The notes under the pieces: model-generated
The model's input: only the letters and a program-made list of their open reading frames with translations
What the model was told of the DNA's origin: nothing
Databases searched by the model: none
In this document: positions 12,782 through 25,016 of the stretch, one piece after another
Layout of the letters: the number at the start of each line of letters is the position of its first letter
How positions within the stretch are numbered: the first letter of the stretch is position 1
Source: Rhizophagus irregularis
Taxonomy: Eukaryota > Glomeromycota > Glomeromycetes > Glomerales > Glomeraceae
Reading direction: 5' to 3'
Length of the DNA: 64,000 nt
NCBI RefSeq assembly: GCF_026210795.1
Contig: NC_089435.1
Coordinates: forward strand, 2,914,001 to 2,978,000
Position numbers and translations under genes: made by a program

Positions 12782-14710
12782 ATGGAAATATCCAAAATGA
12801 ATTCTAAAGAAAATCTTAAAAGTTTATGGAGTTACAATAGTGTATATCAGGTAAAAACAGTTCACTTTATCATTATTATTAATAACATTATTTTTTAAAT
12901 AATAATAGTTTTTTTTTTAATTATTTATTATAAAAGTACCATGTCATTACAAATTCTACTATAGATTCAACTACTGAATTAATAGTAGAGGCAGCTGAAA
13001 AAGTAGTTTATATGAATGACTTAGAAAAAAGAAAACAAGCATATGGGATATGTGGAGAATGTAATGAACCTGGCACAGGAGAAAAATGGTGTCAACCTTG
13101 TAATTCTAAAAGATTTAAGGATAACTTTAAAAATTGGACTAGTGGAAATAAAGATATTGATGAATTTATACAACAATCACAACTTAATGCTGTTCATCAT
13201 ATGAAATATCTTGAATGGATACCTTTTGAAAATTTTAAAGATATTACTTATATTACCAAAGGTGGATTTGGTAAAATTTATTCAGCTAAATGGCCTGAAG
13301 GATGTATTTATTTTTGGAATATTGAAAATCAAGAATGGAAAAAGTATGTTGATAAAAAAGTTGCATTAAAAAGTTTGGATAATTCTTCTTGTTTAAGTAC
13401 AGAATTCTTAAATGAGGTAATTAAAATTAGTCGGTAATGTAATCTATTTACTTGATTTTATTTATGTATTATTTATATTTATTAAAAATTTTTCACTTTT
13501 ATTAGATTAAATCTCATCTTCAGATTTATCTTTTAGATGTTATTCAATGTTATGGAATAACTCAAGATCCAAATACCAAAGATTATATGATGGTTTTAAA
13601 TTATTGTGAAGATGGAAATTTGAGAAATTATTATATGAATAATGAATCAAGTTATAATTCAAAAATTGGAAGATTATTCCGAATTGCAAGTGGGCTTCTG
13701 GATATTCATAATGCTGGAAAAATTCATAAAGATTTTCATTCAGGTAATATATTATATCATAGTGATACTTATTCATATATAAGTGATTTAGGAATGTGCC
13801 AACCAGCAAATAATGAAAAGCAATCAGTTAAACAGGAAGGAATTTATGGAGTATTACCTTATATGGCACCAGAAGTTTTACGTGGATATCAATATACAAA
13901 AGCATCTGATATTTATTCATTTGGAATAATGATGAATGAATATATATCTGAAGAAACTCCTTATAATGATATTCCTCATAATCATGCTTTAGCTATTAAA
14001 ATATGTAAAGGACTTAGACCAAATATTTTTAAATTTACACCAAAATTACATGCAGATTTGATTACTAAATGTTGGGATGCTAAAGCAGAAAATAGACCAA
14101 CTGCTAAAGAATTGTATCAAGAACTTATGAAATTGCATTTTAATGGTGATAATGATACTCAATCTCAAGTAAATGAATATGATAATAAGATTAAATTAAA
14201 CAGAACAAGTGAAAAAAGATCTAAAAACATTCAAACACATCCACAAGCTATCTATACTAGTAGACTTTTAAATTTCAAAAATCTTCCAGAACCAGTAAAT
14301 TCAGGTAATTTAATTTAATTACTTTTTAATAAAGTTATATTTAATATGTTACTAATTATTATATATTTTCTATAAATAGGTGCTATTCAATCAACATTAT
14401 GTAAGTAAATTATATTTATGGGTAATTTATATAATTAATAAAATAATATTTTATTAATAATAATTTAATTGATTTATAGTTTCAGAAGGTTTTGATTGCC
14501 AATTAGATGAATCAGGTAAGAATATTTATTCTTTAGTGTTTATTTTATTGTTACTTTATTTATATATATTTACTATTTGTTTATTTATTTTATAGATCTT
14601 AATGAAATGAATCAAGATGATGAAAATAATATTGAATGAAGTTTTTGAATCAGAGAAATTAGTTTAACTAAATAACATTATTAAATTATCTTTTTATGTA
14701 TGGTATATTG
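12560..14710 (+). repeat. Inverted segmental duplication, right arm
   Basis: Partner of 4380-6500 in opposite orientation. Both arms contain the whole six-exon kinase gene and matching flanks, so a block of roughly 2.1 kb was duplicated rather than a processed transcript. About 6 kb of unique spacer separates the arms. Confidence 0.8.
12782..14639 (+). CDS. TKL-like protein kinase with N-terminal zinc-ribbon-like motif
   Basis: Six exons by GT-AG sites and phase: 12782-12850, 12937-13416, 13506-14304, 14380-14400, 14480-14515 and 14596-14639 (TGA). Exons 4 and 5 are tiny (21 and 36 nt). CGECNEPGTGEKWCQPC (two CxxC knuckles) precedes the kinase domain. Kinase features: Gly loop TKGGFGKIYS, VALK lysine, catalytic loop IHKDFHSGNIL (non-RD), DLG in place of DFG, MAPE, and subdomain XI ENRPTAKEL. 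The tail ends in an acidic, Asn-rich segment. A TATA-like CTATATATACA lies about 15-25 bp before the start. This intact copy is the reference for the broken minus copy at 4447-6255. A cytoplasmic signalling role is inferred from the family; substrates are unknown. Confidence 0.9.
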
Positions 14711-17700
14711 GTTCAAAATAAAATTTAAATTGTTGTATTTAATAAAAATCATGATTATAAATTATCCAGAATTAAAATTACAAATATCATCTAATAATAA
14801 TTTATTCTATATATTTCAAAACATTTTAAATGTCTTATGAGTAAAGATAAAATCAAGAGTTCAATGTCTTAAATTGTCTTAAAGAGCAAGAAACAGTTAA
14901 ATGAAAAAACAGCACATAATGAAGAAATAGAAAAGTGAAATAACTAGTGAAACTCAATTTGAAGCAAACCTTTAAAAAATGATAGTTATTGCGTCATTCA
15001 GATAAGAACATGTATAAATAAAAGGTATAGTTTAAACGTCTGTTGTACTGAAATTATTTTTCTCTGTGAAATAAAAATAGTTTAAACGTCTATATTGACG
15101 CTTTGATGTTAAACTTATTAAAATAATTAATTTAGTATTAAAAGAATTTGATATTTAGCCATTAACAAAAAATACTAGTCCGTCCGAATTAGCATTATCC
15201 AATAGACTGACCAATAATATATATCACTATCTTATAAAAATATTAAACAAATTCACTGTCAAATCCCGCCATAATGATTGATTTTTTTTTAAGCAAAAAA
15301 TTTTTTGTTTCTTTAACTCAAAAAATCGGAAATTTTGGAATAAAAATTACCTAATTTGAGAATTTTAAACTACTAACTACTATCAGCTGCACAATGTAAA
15401 AAAAAAAATTTTTAATGAAAAAGCAAACATAGTTTAAAATATTTTACATTAATGTTATAAACTTGATCAAAGATTGAAATGATGTTGATAAGTTTGCATG
15501 GTTTCTTCAATAATCGAAAGAATTAAAAGAAAACTATTTTAGGTGTAAACAAAAGTTTTAACAATGAACTTTTCTATACTATCTCGATGTTAGAAGGCTA
15601 ATTTGGTTATGCATCATAATTTCTTTTTTACTTATAAGCCGTCACAATCTTATAAGACTAGGAAAACGGAAACTGTTTAAGTCCTCCAGACTTTTTGGTA
15701 TTATTTGTGTAATGACATGAGTGGGTACAACTAAATTACATGACAATAATATATTTCAAGGCTCGTATTAAAAAAGGAAATAAGAGTGATGTTTTTGACG
15801 GGACAAATATTAATTTTAACTTTATCAGTGCGGGAATAATTGCAAAAACAATTAATTCCAAAATCAACGTAAGTAAATACATTACGTCAAGAAAGTACTA
15901 TCTATCTAATACAAAATTTGAAACTATACACTGAGTATACAGTATAATGAATTGGCCAGTTACCTTTTTGCTTCATTATATTCAATTATGCATAATTTTA
16001 AAATTTTTATGTGTTTTGTCAATAAAGAAAAAAAAAAGGTTAATAAAAATATTTGCAATGTCTATTTTTCATTTAAACTTATAATAATGGCGTAGTTATA
16101 AGTTATCAATTAAAATTTTTTGTTTCACATTTAATAATTTTAATAAATTTATTTACAGTATATTCAGCTAATCGGATCAATGAATAAATTACTCATCCCG
16201 TAAAGATTATAAACAAAAAGATTTAGCTATATACACCAATGAAAGTAGAGATTTTAATCAATCAGTTTGTGTTAAAGTTTATTTACGGTAAGTATTTTTT
16301 GTTCAAGTCTGATGTTTCACGTGATACCATTTACGTAGTAAGATTCATTCATAAAGCAATGCATATTTATTTTTATATCAATTAAATTTATTATTTTTCG
16401 TGCTCTAAAGCTCTAAAATTGGAAAAAAGTCCATATTTACATTTATTGACTGTTTCTTTACAAGATTTACCGTTACACTATTGTATTGTTATCTAAGATA
16501 TCTAGAAAGTTAATTATTGTTGTGTGATCTTATAAGACCATTCAAAACTAATAATTAGTTTAACGTTCTTTCTGCTGAAAAATTTGGGAGGAGGAAATAT
16601 TAAATTTAAACAAACATGTTATTTTAAACATAATAATACTTCAGTAAAATCGGAAATATTCGGTACAACTCAACTTTAGAAAAGAGGAGTGATTTAAACA
16701 TATGTGAACATATGTGTTTAAATTATTTTTAAAATTTTCAAAAATAGAGGGGGAGGAGAACGTTAAAGTCGTTAAACTAAAAATTAATTTGGAATGACCT
16801 AATATGTGCATTAGGGCGTAAAAGTGATAAAATTAAGCTATCGCATAGCTTGAGTTTATTTTATACAAAATAAATAAACAAATAAAAATAAAATAGTAAA
16901 TTATATTCTTACTTCGTAAAAAGTGCGATATTCTGAAATTTACGCAGATTGGATTGGCGGAGAATATTATGAATGGAACTTTACAGGACAACATTTATAT
17001 GGAATGAAAATCTTGAAAAAGTTTAAAAAAACAAATAATTTAGATAACAAGTGTTTATTATGCAAGCAGTAAAAGTAAACTATACTAATTTGATAATTTA
17101 CTTGAACCAAAAAAATGCAACTGAAGTCTGAATGTAATTTTAAATTTTCTTTCAAATTAAAATTATTTTTTTTTAAAAAAAAAAAATACATATAATAGAA
17201 CAAAAAGGTTAGTATATATTTGATATTTTTCACTAAAAGTTTAACTTTTTCTAACATGACATTTATTTATTTTTAAAAGAATACTATAGGAAAACCTATA
17301 GTTTTAATATTTCTGAAGATAGCGAACACTTTTTTTATTTGTAATATCATTATATAATTATATATATATAATCAAAATTCTTATATACAAAGTTAAATAT
17401 ATTTTTTTGATTTATTATATTAAAAATAAAAATCTTGTTTATATATTATGTGTATATACAACACTTTATGATAGCAAATGAATATATAGGGATGAGTTGA
17501 ACCTGTTTCAGGACTGATGTCCTCATGTCCTAGGCCCTAGGGACTAGTTTAAAGTCAAACAGGCCAATGAAGATTAGATCATGAAAATATTAGAAAAAAC
17601 GAAATGGTTATTAAACTAACTAACTAAATCTTTATAATTTTTTTTGTTTGAAATAACGATTCAATTATTTATTATTTACTTTATAATTAGTAAAAACTAA

Positions 17701-18195
17701 AAACGGTATTTATAATATATATTTATTATGATTTTAATAATAATGACTGGATATATTGACCAATTGATAATATTAGTTTTGGACTGACGGTTCTTTTAGG
17801 ACGGCCCCAGATATCAACATTATAGGACTTATTAGTCTTGGTTCCTTATATCCGAAATAAAAGAACTTACCATGTGTCATCTTAACATTTAAGATTATGT
17901 AATCAACATGTATTGATTAAATTCTAAATAAAACGATGTTATTAATTTTTTTTTCATTTTTTTTTTGTTCATATATTAACTTTTTTAATAATGCTAAAAA
18001 CCGAATATTTTCATGTCTTTATAAATACTCACTACAAAATCTTAGTGGAACAATTGTTCCGAATTCAAATTCAAAATTTTAATCATACAATAATAAGGTT
18101 GTGAAATGAAATGCTGTTAAAACAATAATATAGATCGAATTATTTAACAAATCAAGTAAAGAAAATAATTATAAATTGTAAGGTTGCAACATTTT
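14640..18195. other. Intergenic spacer before the BTB-TLDc array
   Basis: AT-rich. Open frames at 15740-15934 and 16967-17257 look random. A 15-bp sequence (ATAGTTTAAACGTCT) occurs twice near 15028 and 15077. A foldback element at 16533-16803 is listed separately. A GC-richer block at about 17487-17850 (starting ATAGGGATGAGTTGAACCTG) resembles spacer blocks near 20868 and 24220 and is probably a decayed short element. Confidence 0.5.
16533..16803. mobile_element. Foldback / MITE-like element
   Basis: The left end contains GACCATTCAAAACTAATAAT followed by TAGTTTAACGTTCT. The right end contains the reverse complement in degenerate form (GAACGTTAAA, GTTAAACTAAAAATTAATTT, GGAATGACC). The arms are about 40-45 bp and the element about 270 bp long. 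No coding capacity. The target duplication is not clear. Confidence 0.45.
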
Positions 18196-18630
18196 TTGAA
18201 TTTTAGATGATGTGTATTATGATATTACTATTGAATTTGATAATGAACCTTAGTATGCCCACTGAAAATATTCCGTGCTCATAAGATCATTTTATATTAT
18301 TGTTCTCCTTATTTACGAAGAATTCCGTTAACTAATAAAAAGAAAAAAGATGGAGCTTTAACAATTAAACACATTAAATTACCGATTATTTTACCTGAAA
18401 ACTTTTCAAGTAATTTAAAAATTTTATTAATTTTGCAATATTTTTATTCAATTTAAGTAGTTAAATAAATATTGGTCGCAGCTAGAATACTTGGCTTCAA
18501 GTAAGAATTAATTATCCTTCCACAATCATTTTTAATCGAAAGCAAATCAGAATGGATGGAACTAAATTTTAAGACCAAATATTAACTCTTCTCTAAGATG
18601 TGTCGTGATATTAATCTGTTAAATAATAAA
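18196..18630 (+). pseudogene. BTB-TLDc gene fragment (5' half, decayed)
   Basis: Matches exon 1 and the start of exon 2 of the array genes: YYDITIEF, FRAHKIILYY, SPYLRR and a lysine run in the BTB part, then a SFLIESKSEWMELNF-like segment. It carries stop codons and frameshifts, lacks the conserved upstream block, and has no TLDc half. It is the oldest-looking member and marks the upstream edge of the array. Confidence 0.8.
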
Positions 18631-19050
18631 TAATTACGTTCTACTAGTCTATGAATTCTCGTACCTTAACTTAGTGACTGAGTGACTTTAGGGCGTTCTA
18701 CTTGCTTTTACGCTGTTAACATTTAGAGCGAATAACACAATAATATCCAATTAATGTGCATCGATTAAATTTTCAAGAAAACGATATTATTAATTCATCA
18801 TGTTTTTTTTGTTCATATAATACTTTTTCAAAAATTCTATCCGAATACTTTTGTAAATCTTTTACACGATCTGCAAGATCTGCAGTATCTAAGCAGAAAT
18901 TGCTTGAATTTAAAATTTAATTATAATAGATTGCGAAATTAATTATTTTTTCAGAAATATTAATTTAAACCTGTTATTCATAATAATTATATGACTTTCA
19001 CCATGCAAGTACTTCCTTTTAAGAAAAAATCATCAACGGACTTTAATAAT

Positions 19051-19164
19051 GATCATCTGACAAATCATTTACATATAAGTACACATTAATAGCCATAATT
19101 GTGTTAGCATATTGCAATTTTTTTCTTTTTCTTTTTCTTTCGTATTTTGAATTTAAAAATTACA
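19051..19164 (+). promoter_or_regulatory. Conserved upstream block, BTB-TLDc copy 1
   Basis: A block beginning GATCATCTGACRAATCA, then ACATATAAGTACCA-like sequence, AACCATAAT, TTCTAACATGCTGCA-like sequence and a T/C-rich tract ending in TTCGTATTTTGAA immediately precedes the start. It recurs before the other array copies, which suggests a shared promoter. The pyrimidine tract near the start is typical of fungal core promoters. Confidence 0.6.
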
Positions 19165-20714
19165 ATGATTGATAATAATTTATTACAAAATTTATCACAA
19201 AATTTACTTAAAATTTTAGATGATGAGGAATATTATGATATTACTATTGAAGTTGGCAGTAAACCTAATGTTAACATATTTCGTGCTCATAAGGTCATTT
19301 TATATTATCGTTCTCCTTATTTACGAAAAATTCTGTCAACCAATAAAAAGAAAAATAATGGAACTTTGACACATGTTAAATTACCAAATATCTTACCTAA
19401 AATTTTCCAGATAATCTTAAGGTAAAAAAAAAAAATATATTAATAATCTTTATTTTATAATATATAGTGTAATAAAACATTTTTATTCTTAGGTATATTT
19501 ATGGTGGAACACTTTCCTTGTCCGAGTATAAAACTTCAGATATTTTTAGAATCTTGGTCGCTGCTAATGAACTTAGAATTCAAGAATTAATTATCCTTCT
19601 ACAATCCTTTTTAATTAAAAACAAATCAGAATGGTTGGAGTTAAATATTAATAATGTATATCAAGAAATTTTTGAAAACGAACCTTTCTCAGCACTTCAA
19701 AAGTATTATAATAACTTAATATCTGACGATCCAGATAAAATATTAAAATCATTAGATCTCTCTTCGACTCCGGAAAATCTTTTGCTCGCACTTATTAAAA
19801 GCGATAAACTTCAAAAGAATGCAATACATGTATGGGAATATGTGATTAAATGGGGACATGCTCAAAATCCAGAACTTTCCTCGGATCCTACAGATTTCTC
19901 AAAAGAAGATTTTAATACTTTAAAAAATAGTTTACAAGGATATATTCCACATATTAAACTTAAACTCTATAATTTAGCTTCTTTGGAATTTTCAAACAAA
20001 GTATTACCTTATAAAAGGATTTTACCAAAGGAATTATATAAAGATTTATTAAAAAGTTACTTGAAACCTAGTAATCAAGCAATTAAAAAAACAGAACCTA
20101 ATATTTTTAAAGATGTTGAAAATGTTAATGAAATTAATCCAAAGAATATTGACTCTAAGATTATCACATCTCAACACGCTGAATTAATTTTGAAAGGGAT
20201 TAATATGAATAACTCGAATATTTTTACTTCAATATTTTCAAAATTTATTAAAGACAAGGATACTACTCCTGCTACTGTGAATGCTACGTTCAAATTATTA
20301 CTTCGTGGAACTCGTGATGGATTTACATCTAAAAAATTCCATGAAACCTGCGATGATCAATCTCATACTGTAACAATTATTAAGGTGAAAGATAACAATG
20401 AAATTCTTGGAGGATATAATCCTGTTGCATGGAAATCTGATAATAGTTTTGGTGGAACTAAAGATTGTTTTATATTCTCTTTTAAGGGCGATAATAATAT
20501 TGAAAATCATATTTTAAGTCGTATAAAGTATGAACATGAAAGTATGGCTATATTTAATAGCAATTGGGCGGGATCAAGTTTTAGTACGAATGACCTTAGT
20601 TTGGATGAAGGTGTTGGTTATTGTAGTCAATTGTATTATGAAAAACCGATCAGAGAAACTACAAATAATTTTTTGGTAGAAGAGTATGAAGTATTTCAAA
20701 TTATTAGACATTGA
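19165..20714 (+). CDS. BTB-TLDc domain protein, array copy 1 (intact), 492 aa
   Basis: Exons 19165-19421 and 19493-20714, joined in phase 2 (AG|G gives Arg). The start is ATG in ACAATGATTGAT, the position shared by all copies. The N-terminal BTB/POZ domain has YYDITIEVGS, FRAHKVILYYRSPYLRKIL and KLPNILPKIFQIILRYIYGG. A helical BACK-like middle has LVAANELRIQELI and HVWEYVIKWG. The C-terminal TLDc domain (about the last 190 residues) has LLLRGTRDGFTSKKFHETC, TIIKVKDNNEILGGYNPVAW, FIFSFKGDNNIENHIL and EEYEVFQI. BTB domains mediate dimerisation or cullin-3 binding. TLDc domains are linked to oxidative-stress resistance and V-ATPase binding in other eukaryotes. The role here is inferred. Confidence 0.92.
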
Positions 20715-21427
20715 TTTTTGTTTGCATAAATTATCTGTGATTATTTTAGTATTATAGCATGTTTCTTACCAGGTATATTTATTATAAGATGCTATTTTGA
20801 TTTTTATTTCGTGAAGTATTTAATTCTCTTATATTAAAAAAAATGAAATCCTACAAATAAGTTTATAGGGATGGGTTATAGAGAACTAACTTTGTTAAGT
20901 TAAAGTCAATACATAAATATGTTCTAGATCATAGGAGTTCATTTTATTGGAAAAACTTTATATATTTAAGTTATAATTTATTATTATCATTATTATTATT
21001 ATTTTATTAAAGAATAAATAAAATTAACCAAATAAAATATTTAAAAATTATAATGAAATTATCATTAATTTAGGACCTTACATAGTCTTTGAGGAATAGG
21101 TTATACTAACAAAAAAAATTTAATAACATAATCACTACACGATCCGCAAAATCTAGTCTAAAATTTGTTTCAATAGACCGAGTTATCCATGGTAAACGGT
21201 ATTGCCTAATAGTAAAAATTCTGATTGTAATTAATTAATAATATATAGTATTGGTGTTAATTAAAAGAAAAGAAGTGATCAAAAAGATGAAAATCGAAAT
21301 CGAACTTGCAAGAAAAAAAATTTAATTTTGAAAACCCGGAATTTTTGTCTAGTAATTGATTACTTTTTAATAGTTTCAAATTTACAATTATTAAATCATA
21401 AAGATTAATTTATTTTTAACAATATGA
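20715..21427. other. Spacer between array copies
   Basis: 3' flank of copy 1 followed by AT-rich spacer. A block starting ATAGGGATGGGTTATAG at about 20868 resembles those near 17487 and 24220. No gene is seen. Confidence 0.5.
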
Positions 21428-21790
21428 TTCAAGTATTTCATCACTTACATATAAATAGTACACATAATTCTAACATTACATTTTTTTTTTCTTTTCATTC
21501 TTCATTTCTTTCTTTCGTATTTTGAAAATTAATTAAAATTACAATGGTTGATGACAATAATTTCTGTATAATGATATTACTATTGAAGTTGGAAATGACC
21601 TTTATGTAAACATATTCCGTACTCATAAGGTCATTTTGGAAAATAATTTAGGTTATTTTGATTTGTTTTATATATTATTTAATATTATACGTTTCTTTGC
21701 TTCTTGAAGACATATTTTTTAAGATGATCAGTACTTTGATTTTATTTTAAACTATTTTTTATATAACTTTACAATTTCTATAAATTTACA
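21428..21790 (+). pseudogene. Internally collapsed BTB-TLDc copy
   Basis: It keeps the conserved upstream block (CACTTACATATAAATAGTAC, the T/C tract, TTCGTATTTTGAA), the ATG at 21544 and the first BTB residues (TIEVGND, TKVILE-like). It then jumps at about 21639 directly into sequence matching the 3' flank of the other copies (AATAATTTAG, TTTGATTTGTTTTAT, ACTTTGATTTTATTTTAAAC). Nearly the whole body of the gene has been deleted. Not functional. Confidence 0.75.
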
Positions 21791-22344
21791 ATTAAATGAG
21801 AATAAATAAGTTTACAGTATAATGGTGTGATTATGATCTAGATCATAAAAATTATTAGACGCTTCATTTTATTCATAAAATAAATTGTTTTTTTTTTATT
21901 AGATATAAAATCGGTATTTTTTTTTGTTTATTATTTTATTAAAATGCAAATAAAATGAATATAGTATTTAATATATTTAAATAAATATAATAAAATTATT
22001 AACCACCAATTTAGGACTTGATTTTAGAGTTTTATACATGATAAGATTAAGTCTTGGTCTTGTGGACATTTTATAATATTGTTTTAAAGATGCTGACCAT
22101 AATTTGTGTAAAATCTGTAAAAATTTTTGGGCAATGCTAAATCTCACCGCAGGAGATTCTTACGGATCTTACCGCACCAAGCATTAGCAAATATGAGTTT
22201 TATGACATTTTTAATTCTGCCCAAAATTCTACTCTAATTCTGGTAAGGTGACAATGTTGTGCCCAAGTTTACGATTGCCCCAAATCAACGATCGGCCTAA
22301 ATTATTTACACAATCTGCGAAAATTTTTTTTACGTCATAATAAT
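21791..22344. other. Spacer with GC-richer block
   Basis: AT-rich spacer. At about 22110-22290 there is a more balanced block (GCAATGCTAAATCTCACCGC, TTACGGATCTTACCGCACC, CATTAGCA) with a weak internal inverted repeat. It is absent from the equivalent position of the other array units. Unassigned. Confidence 0.4.
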
Positions 22345-22478
22345 GATCATCTGACGAATCATTTAACAAATAGTAAGTACCACGTAGTACACGTTATTAG
22401 TAACCATAATAGTACAAATTCTAACATGCTGCATTTTTTTTTCTTTCTTTCGTATTTTGAAAATTAATTAAAAATACA
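22345..22478 (+). promoter_or_regulatory. Conserved upstream block, copy 2
   Basis: GATCATCTGACGAATCA, GTACCACGTAGTACACGTT, AACCATAATAGTA, TTCTAACATGCTGCA and a T/C tract. An ACGTCA element lies just upstream of it at about 22331. Confidence 0.6.
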
Positions 22479-24027
22479 ATGGTTAATTATCTTGATGAAG
22501 TTGAACTATTACAAAACTTATCCCAAAATTTTTGGATGAAGATGAATATTATGATATTACTATTGAAGTCGGAAATGACCCTCACGTAAATATATTCCGT
22601 GCTCATAAGGTCATCTTATATTATCGTTCTCCCTATTTACGAAGAATTCTGTCAACCAATAAAAAGAAAGATGATGAAGTTTTTATACATATTAAATTAC
22701 CAAATATTTTACCTGAAATTTTTCAGATAATATTAAGGTAAATAACTAAATTAACTAATATTTGTTTTAAGATTAAAATGTAACAAATCATTTTTTATTT
22801 TTAGATATATTTATAGTGGAACACTTTCTTTGAATGAATATGAGACTTCAGATATTATTAAAATTTTGATTGCTGCTAACGAACTTAGTCTTCAAGAATT
22901 AATTAACTTTCTACAATCATTTTTAATTGAAAATAAATCAGAATGGATGGAGCTAAATTTTAATGATATATATCAAGCAATTTTTGAAAACAATTCTTTT
23001 TCGGAACTCCAAGATTATTGTAATGACTTTATGTCTAACAATCCAGATAATATATTCAAATCATTAGATCTCCAGAAAACCTTTTGGTCAAACTTATTCA
23101 AAACGATAAACTTCAAATGAGTGAATTCAAGTGTGGGAACATGTGGTTAAATGGGGACATACTCAAAATCCAGAACTTCCCTCAGATCCTACAAATTTCT
23201 CAAAGGAAGACTTTAATACCTTAAAGAATAGTTTACAACGATGTATTCCATTTATTAATTTCTATAATTTAACTTCCGAAGAATTCTCAGATAATGTATT
23301 ACCTTATAAAAAGATTTTACCAAAGGAATTATATAAAGATTTATTAAAAAGTTACTTGAAACCTAATAACCGACCAATTAAAAATACAGAACCTAATATA
23401 ATTAAAGATGTTGAAAATGTTAATGTAATTAATACAAAGAATATTGACTCTAAGATTATCACATCTCAACACGCTGAATTAATTTTGAAATGGATTAATG
23501 TGAAGAGTTCAAATGATAGCTATGATAGCTCAATTTCTTTTACTTCATTATTTTCAAAATTTATTTATAATGATATTAAGGACAAGGATACTAGTTCTAC
23601 TGTAAAAACTTCATTCAAATTATTATTTCGTGGGACTCGGGATGGATTTACAACTGAAAAATTTCATGAAATCTGTGATGATCAATCCCATACTATTACA
23701 ATCATTAAAGTGAAAAATAGTAATGAAATTCTTGGAGGATACAATCCTATTGCATGGAAATCTGATGATCGTTATAGATATACTAAAAAAAGTTTTATAT
23801 TCTCTTTTAAGGATAATAATAATATTGAAAATCACATTTTAAGTCGTGTGAATAATGAAAAATTTGCTACATTTAATAGCTTCTTGTCAGGTTTAAATTT
23901 TGGAAACAGTGACCTTACTTTATATAATGGTAGAGGTAATTGTATAAAATATTCTTACGAAAAATCTATCAGGAAAACTACTGGTTTGTTTTCAGTAGAA
24001 GAATATGAAGTATTTCAAATTATATGA
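22479..24027 (+). pseudogene. BTB-TLDc copy 2, broken
   Basis: Same two-exon plan (donor 22738, acceptor ending 22804). A 10-nt deletion about 45 nt after the ATG shifts the frame before the BTB core. In exon 2 a second 10-nt deletion (around 23070) and a 1-nt deletion (around 23127) split the frame again. BTB core (FRAHKVILYYRSPYLRRIL), middle and TLDc parts (RGTRDGFTTEKFHEICDD, EILGGYNPIAW, EEYEVFQII) are otherwise well preserved, so decay is recent. A short product from 23131 on could in principle be made from a later start, but this is unsupported. Confidence 0.85.
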
Positions 24028-24900
24028 GGTTGATATATATTTATCCGTGAAATAATTTAGTTTATTTTAATTTGTTTTATAAAATATTTTTAACACTTGA
24101 AGATATACTGTATTTATTTTAAGATGGTACTTTGATTTTATTTTAAACTTTTTTTTGAATTCCCATACTTAAATATGAAAATAAATTTACAATTTAATGA
24201 GAGTAAATGAGTTTACAGTATTGTATTAGGTCATACCTGTTTCAGTAGGGATGTCGGAACTAGTGTTATTGAGTTCAAGTCAGGCCAACTAATATATTCA
24301 GAAGAATCGATCGAATCAATAAATATGATCACCTATCACAAAAATATATTATAATTATTTAACGCTTCGTTTTATTCATAAATCTTTTTATTAGATATAA
24401 ATCAGTATTTTTTCTTTATTTTATTATTATTTTCTTTTTTATTAAAATGCGAATAAATTAACAAAAACAAATATATCATAGTTTATGTAAAATAAAACGA
24501 TAAACGGAAATATTAATTTTTTTTACGTCATAATAATAAAATACAAAAACAAAATAAAATTAATCAAAAAATCAAAAAAAAAGATGAAAAAAATTGATGA
24601 ATTTAGTAACCGGAGACTAAGCAATACAGAATATAAACCAATTAGAAAATTCTGGAAAATTTTATAGCACTGTTAGAACTAGATACGACACCTAGTTATT
24701 TTTGTTCTTTATACTTAGAATTAGTTGATTAGATTAGTTTATAATTAGTCAGTAGTAATTGAAATAAGAAGATTGTTTAGTTATAGAGAATTTATTAATT
24801 AATTTAATAATTTTTCTAGGTACTTAAATAATTATGTAATCGATTATTCGATTCGATTTTAAATAATTAATAAATGCGTTAAAAAACAAAAAAAAAAAAA
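24028..24900. other. Spacer between copies 2 and 3
   Basis: 3' flank of copy 2. It is followed by a block with AGGTCATACCTGTTTCAGTA at about 24230, related to the block near 17500, and then AT-rich spacer. No gene is seen. Confidence 0.5.
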
Positions 24901-25016
24901 TTTACGTCATAATCTGACGAATCACTTACATATGAGTACCACGTAGTACACGTTGTAAATTCTAACATGCTGCATTTTTTTTTTCTTTTGTATTTTTGAA
25001 ATTATTAAACATTACA
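24901..25016 (+). promoter_or_regulatory. Conserved upstream block, copy 3
   Basis: TTTACGTCATAATCTGACGAATCA, a slightly shortened version of the block in copy 2, then GTACCACGTAGTACACGTT, TTCTAACATGCTGCA and a T-rich tract. Confidence 0.55.

Noticed and set aside
23061-23131. Possible tiny intron that would rescue copy 2 of the BTB-TLDc array
   Set aside because: The only GT...AG pair available is about 45 nt, shorter than other introns here, and does not restore the frame of the conserved WEHVVKWG segment.
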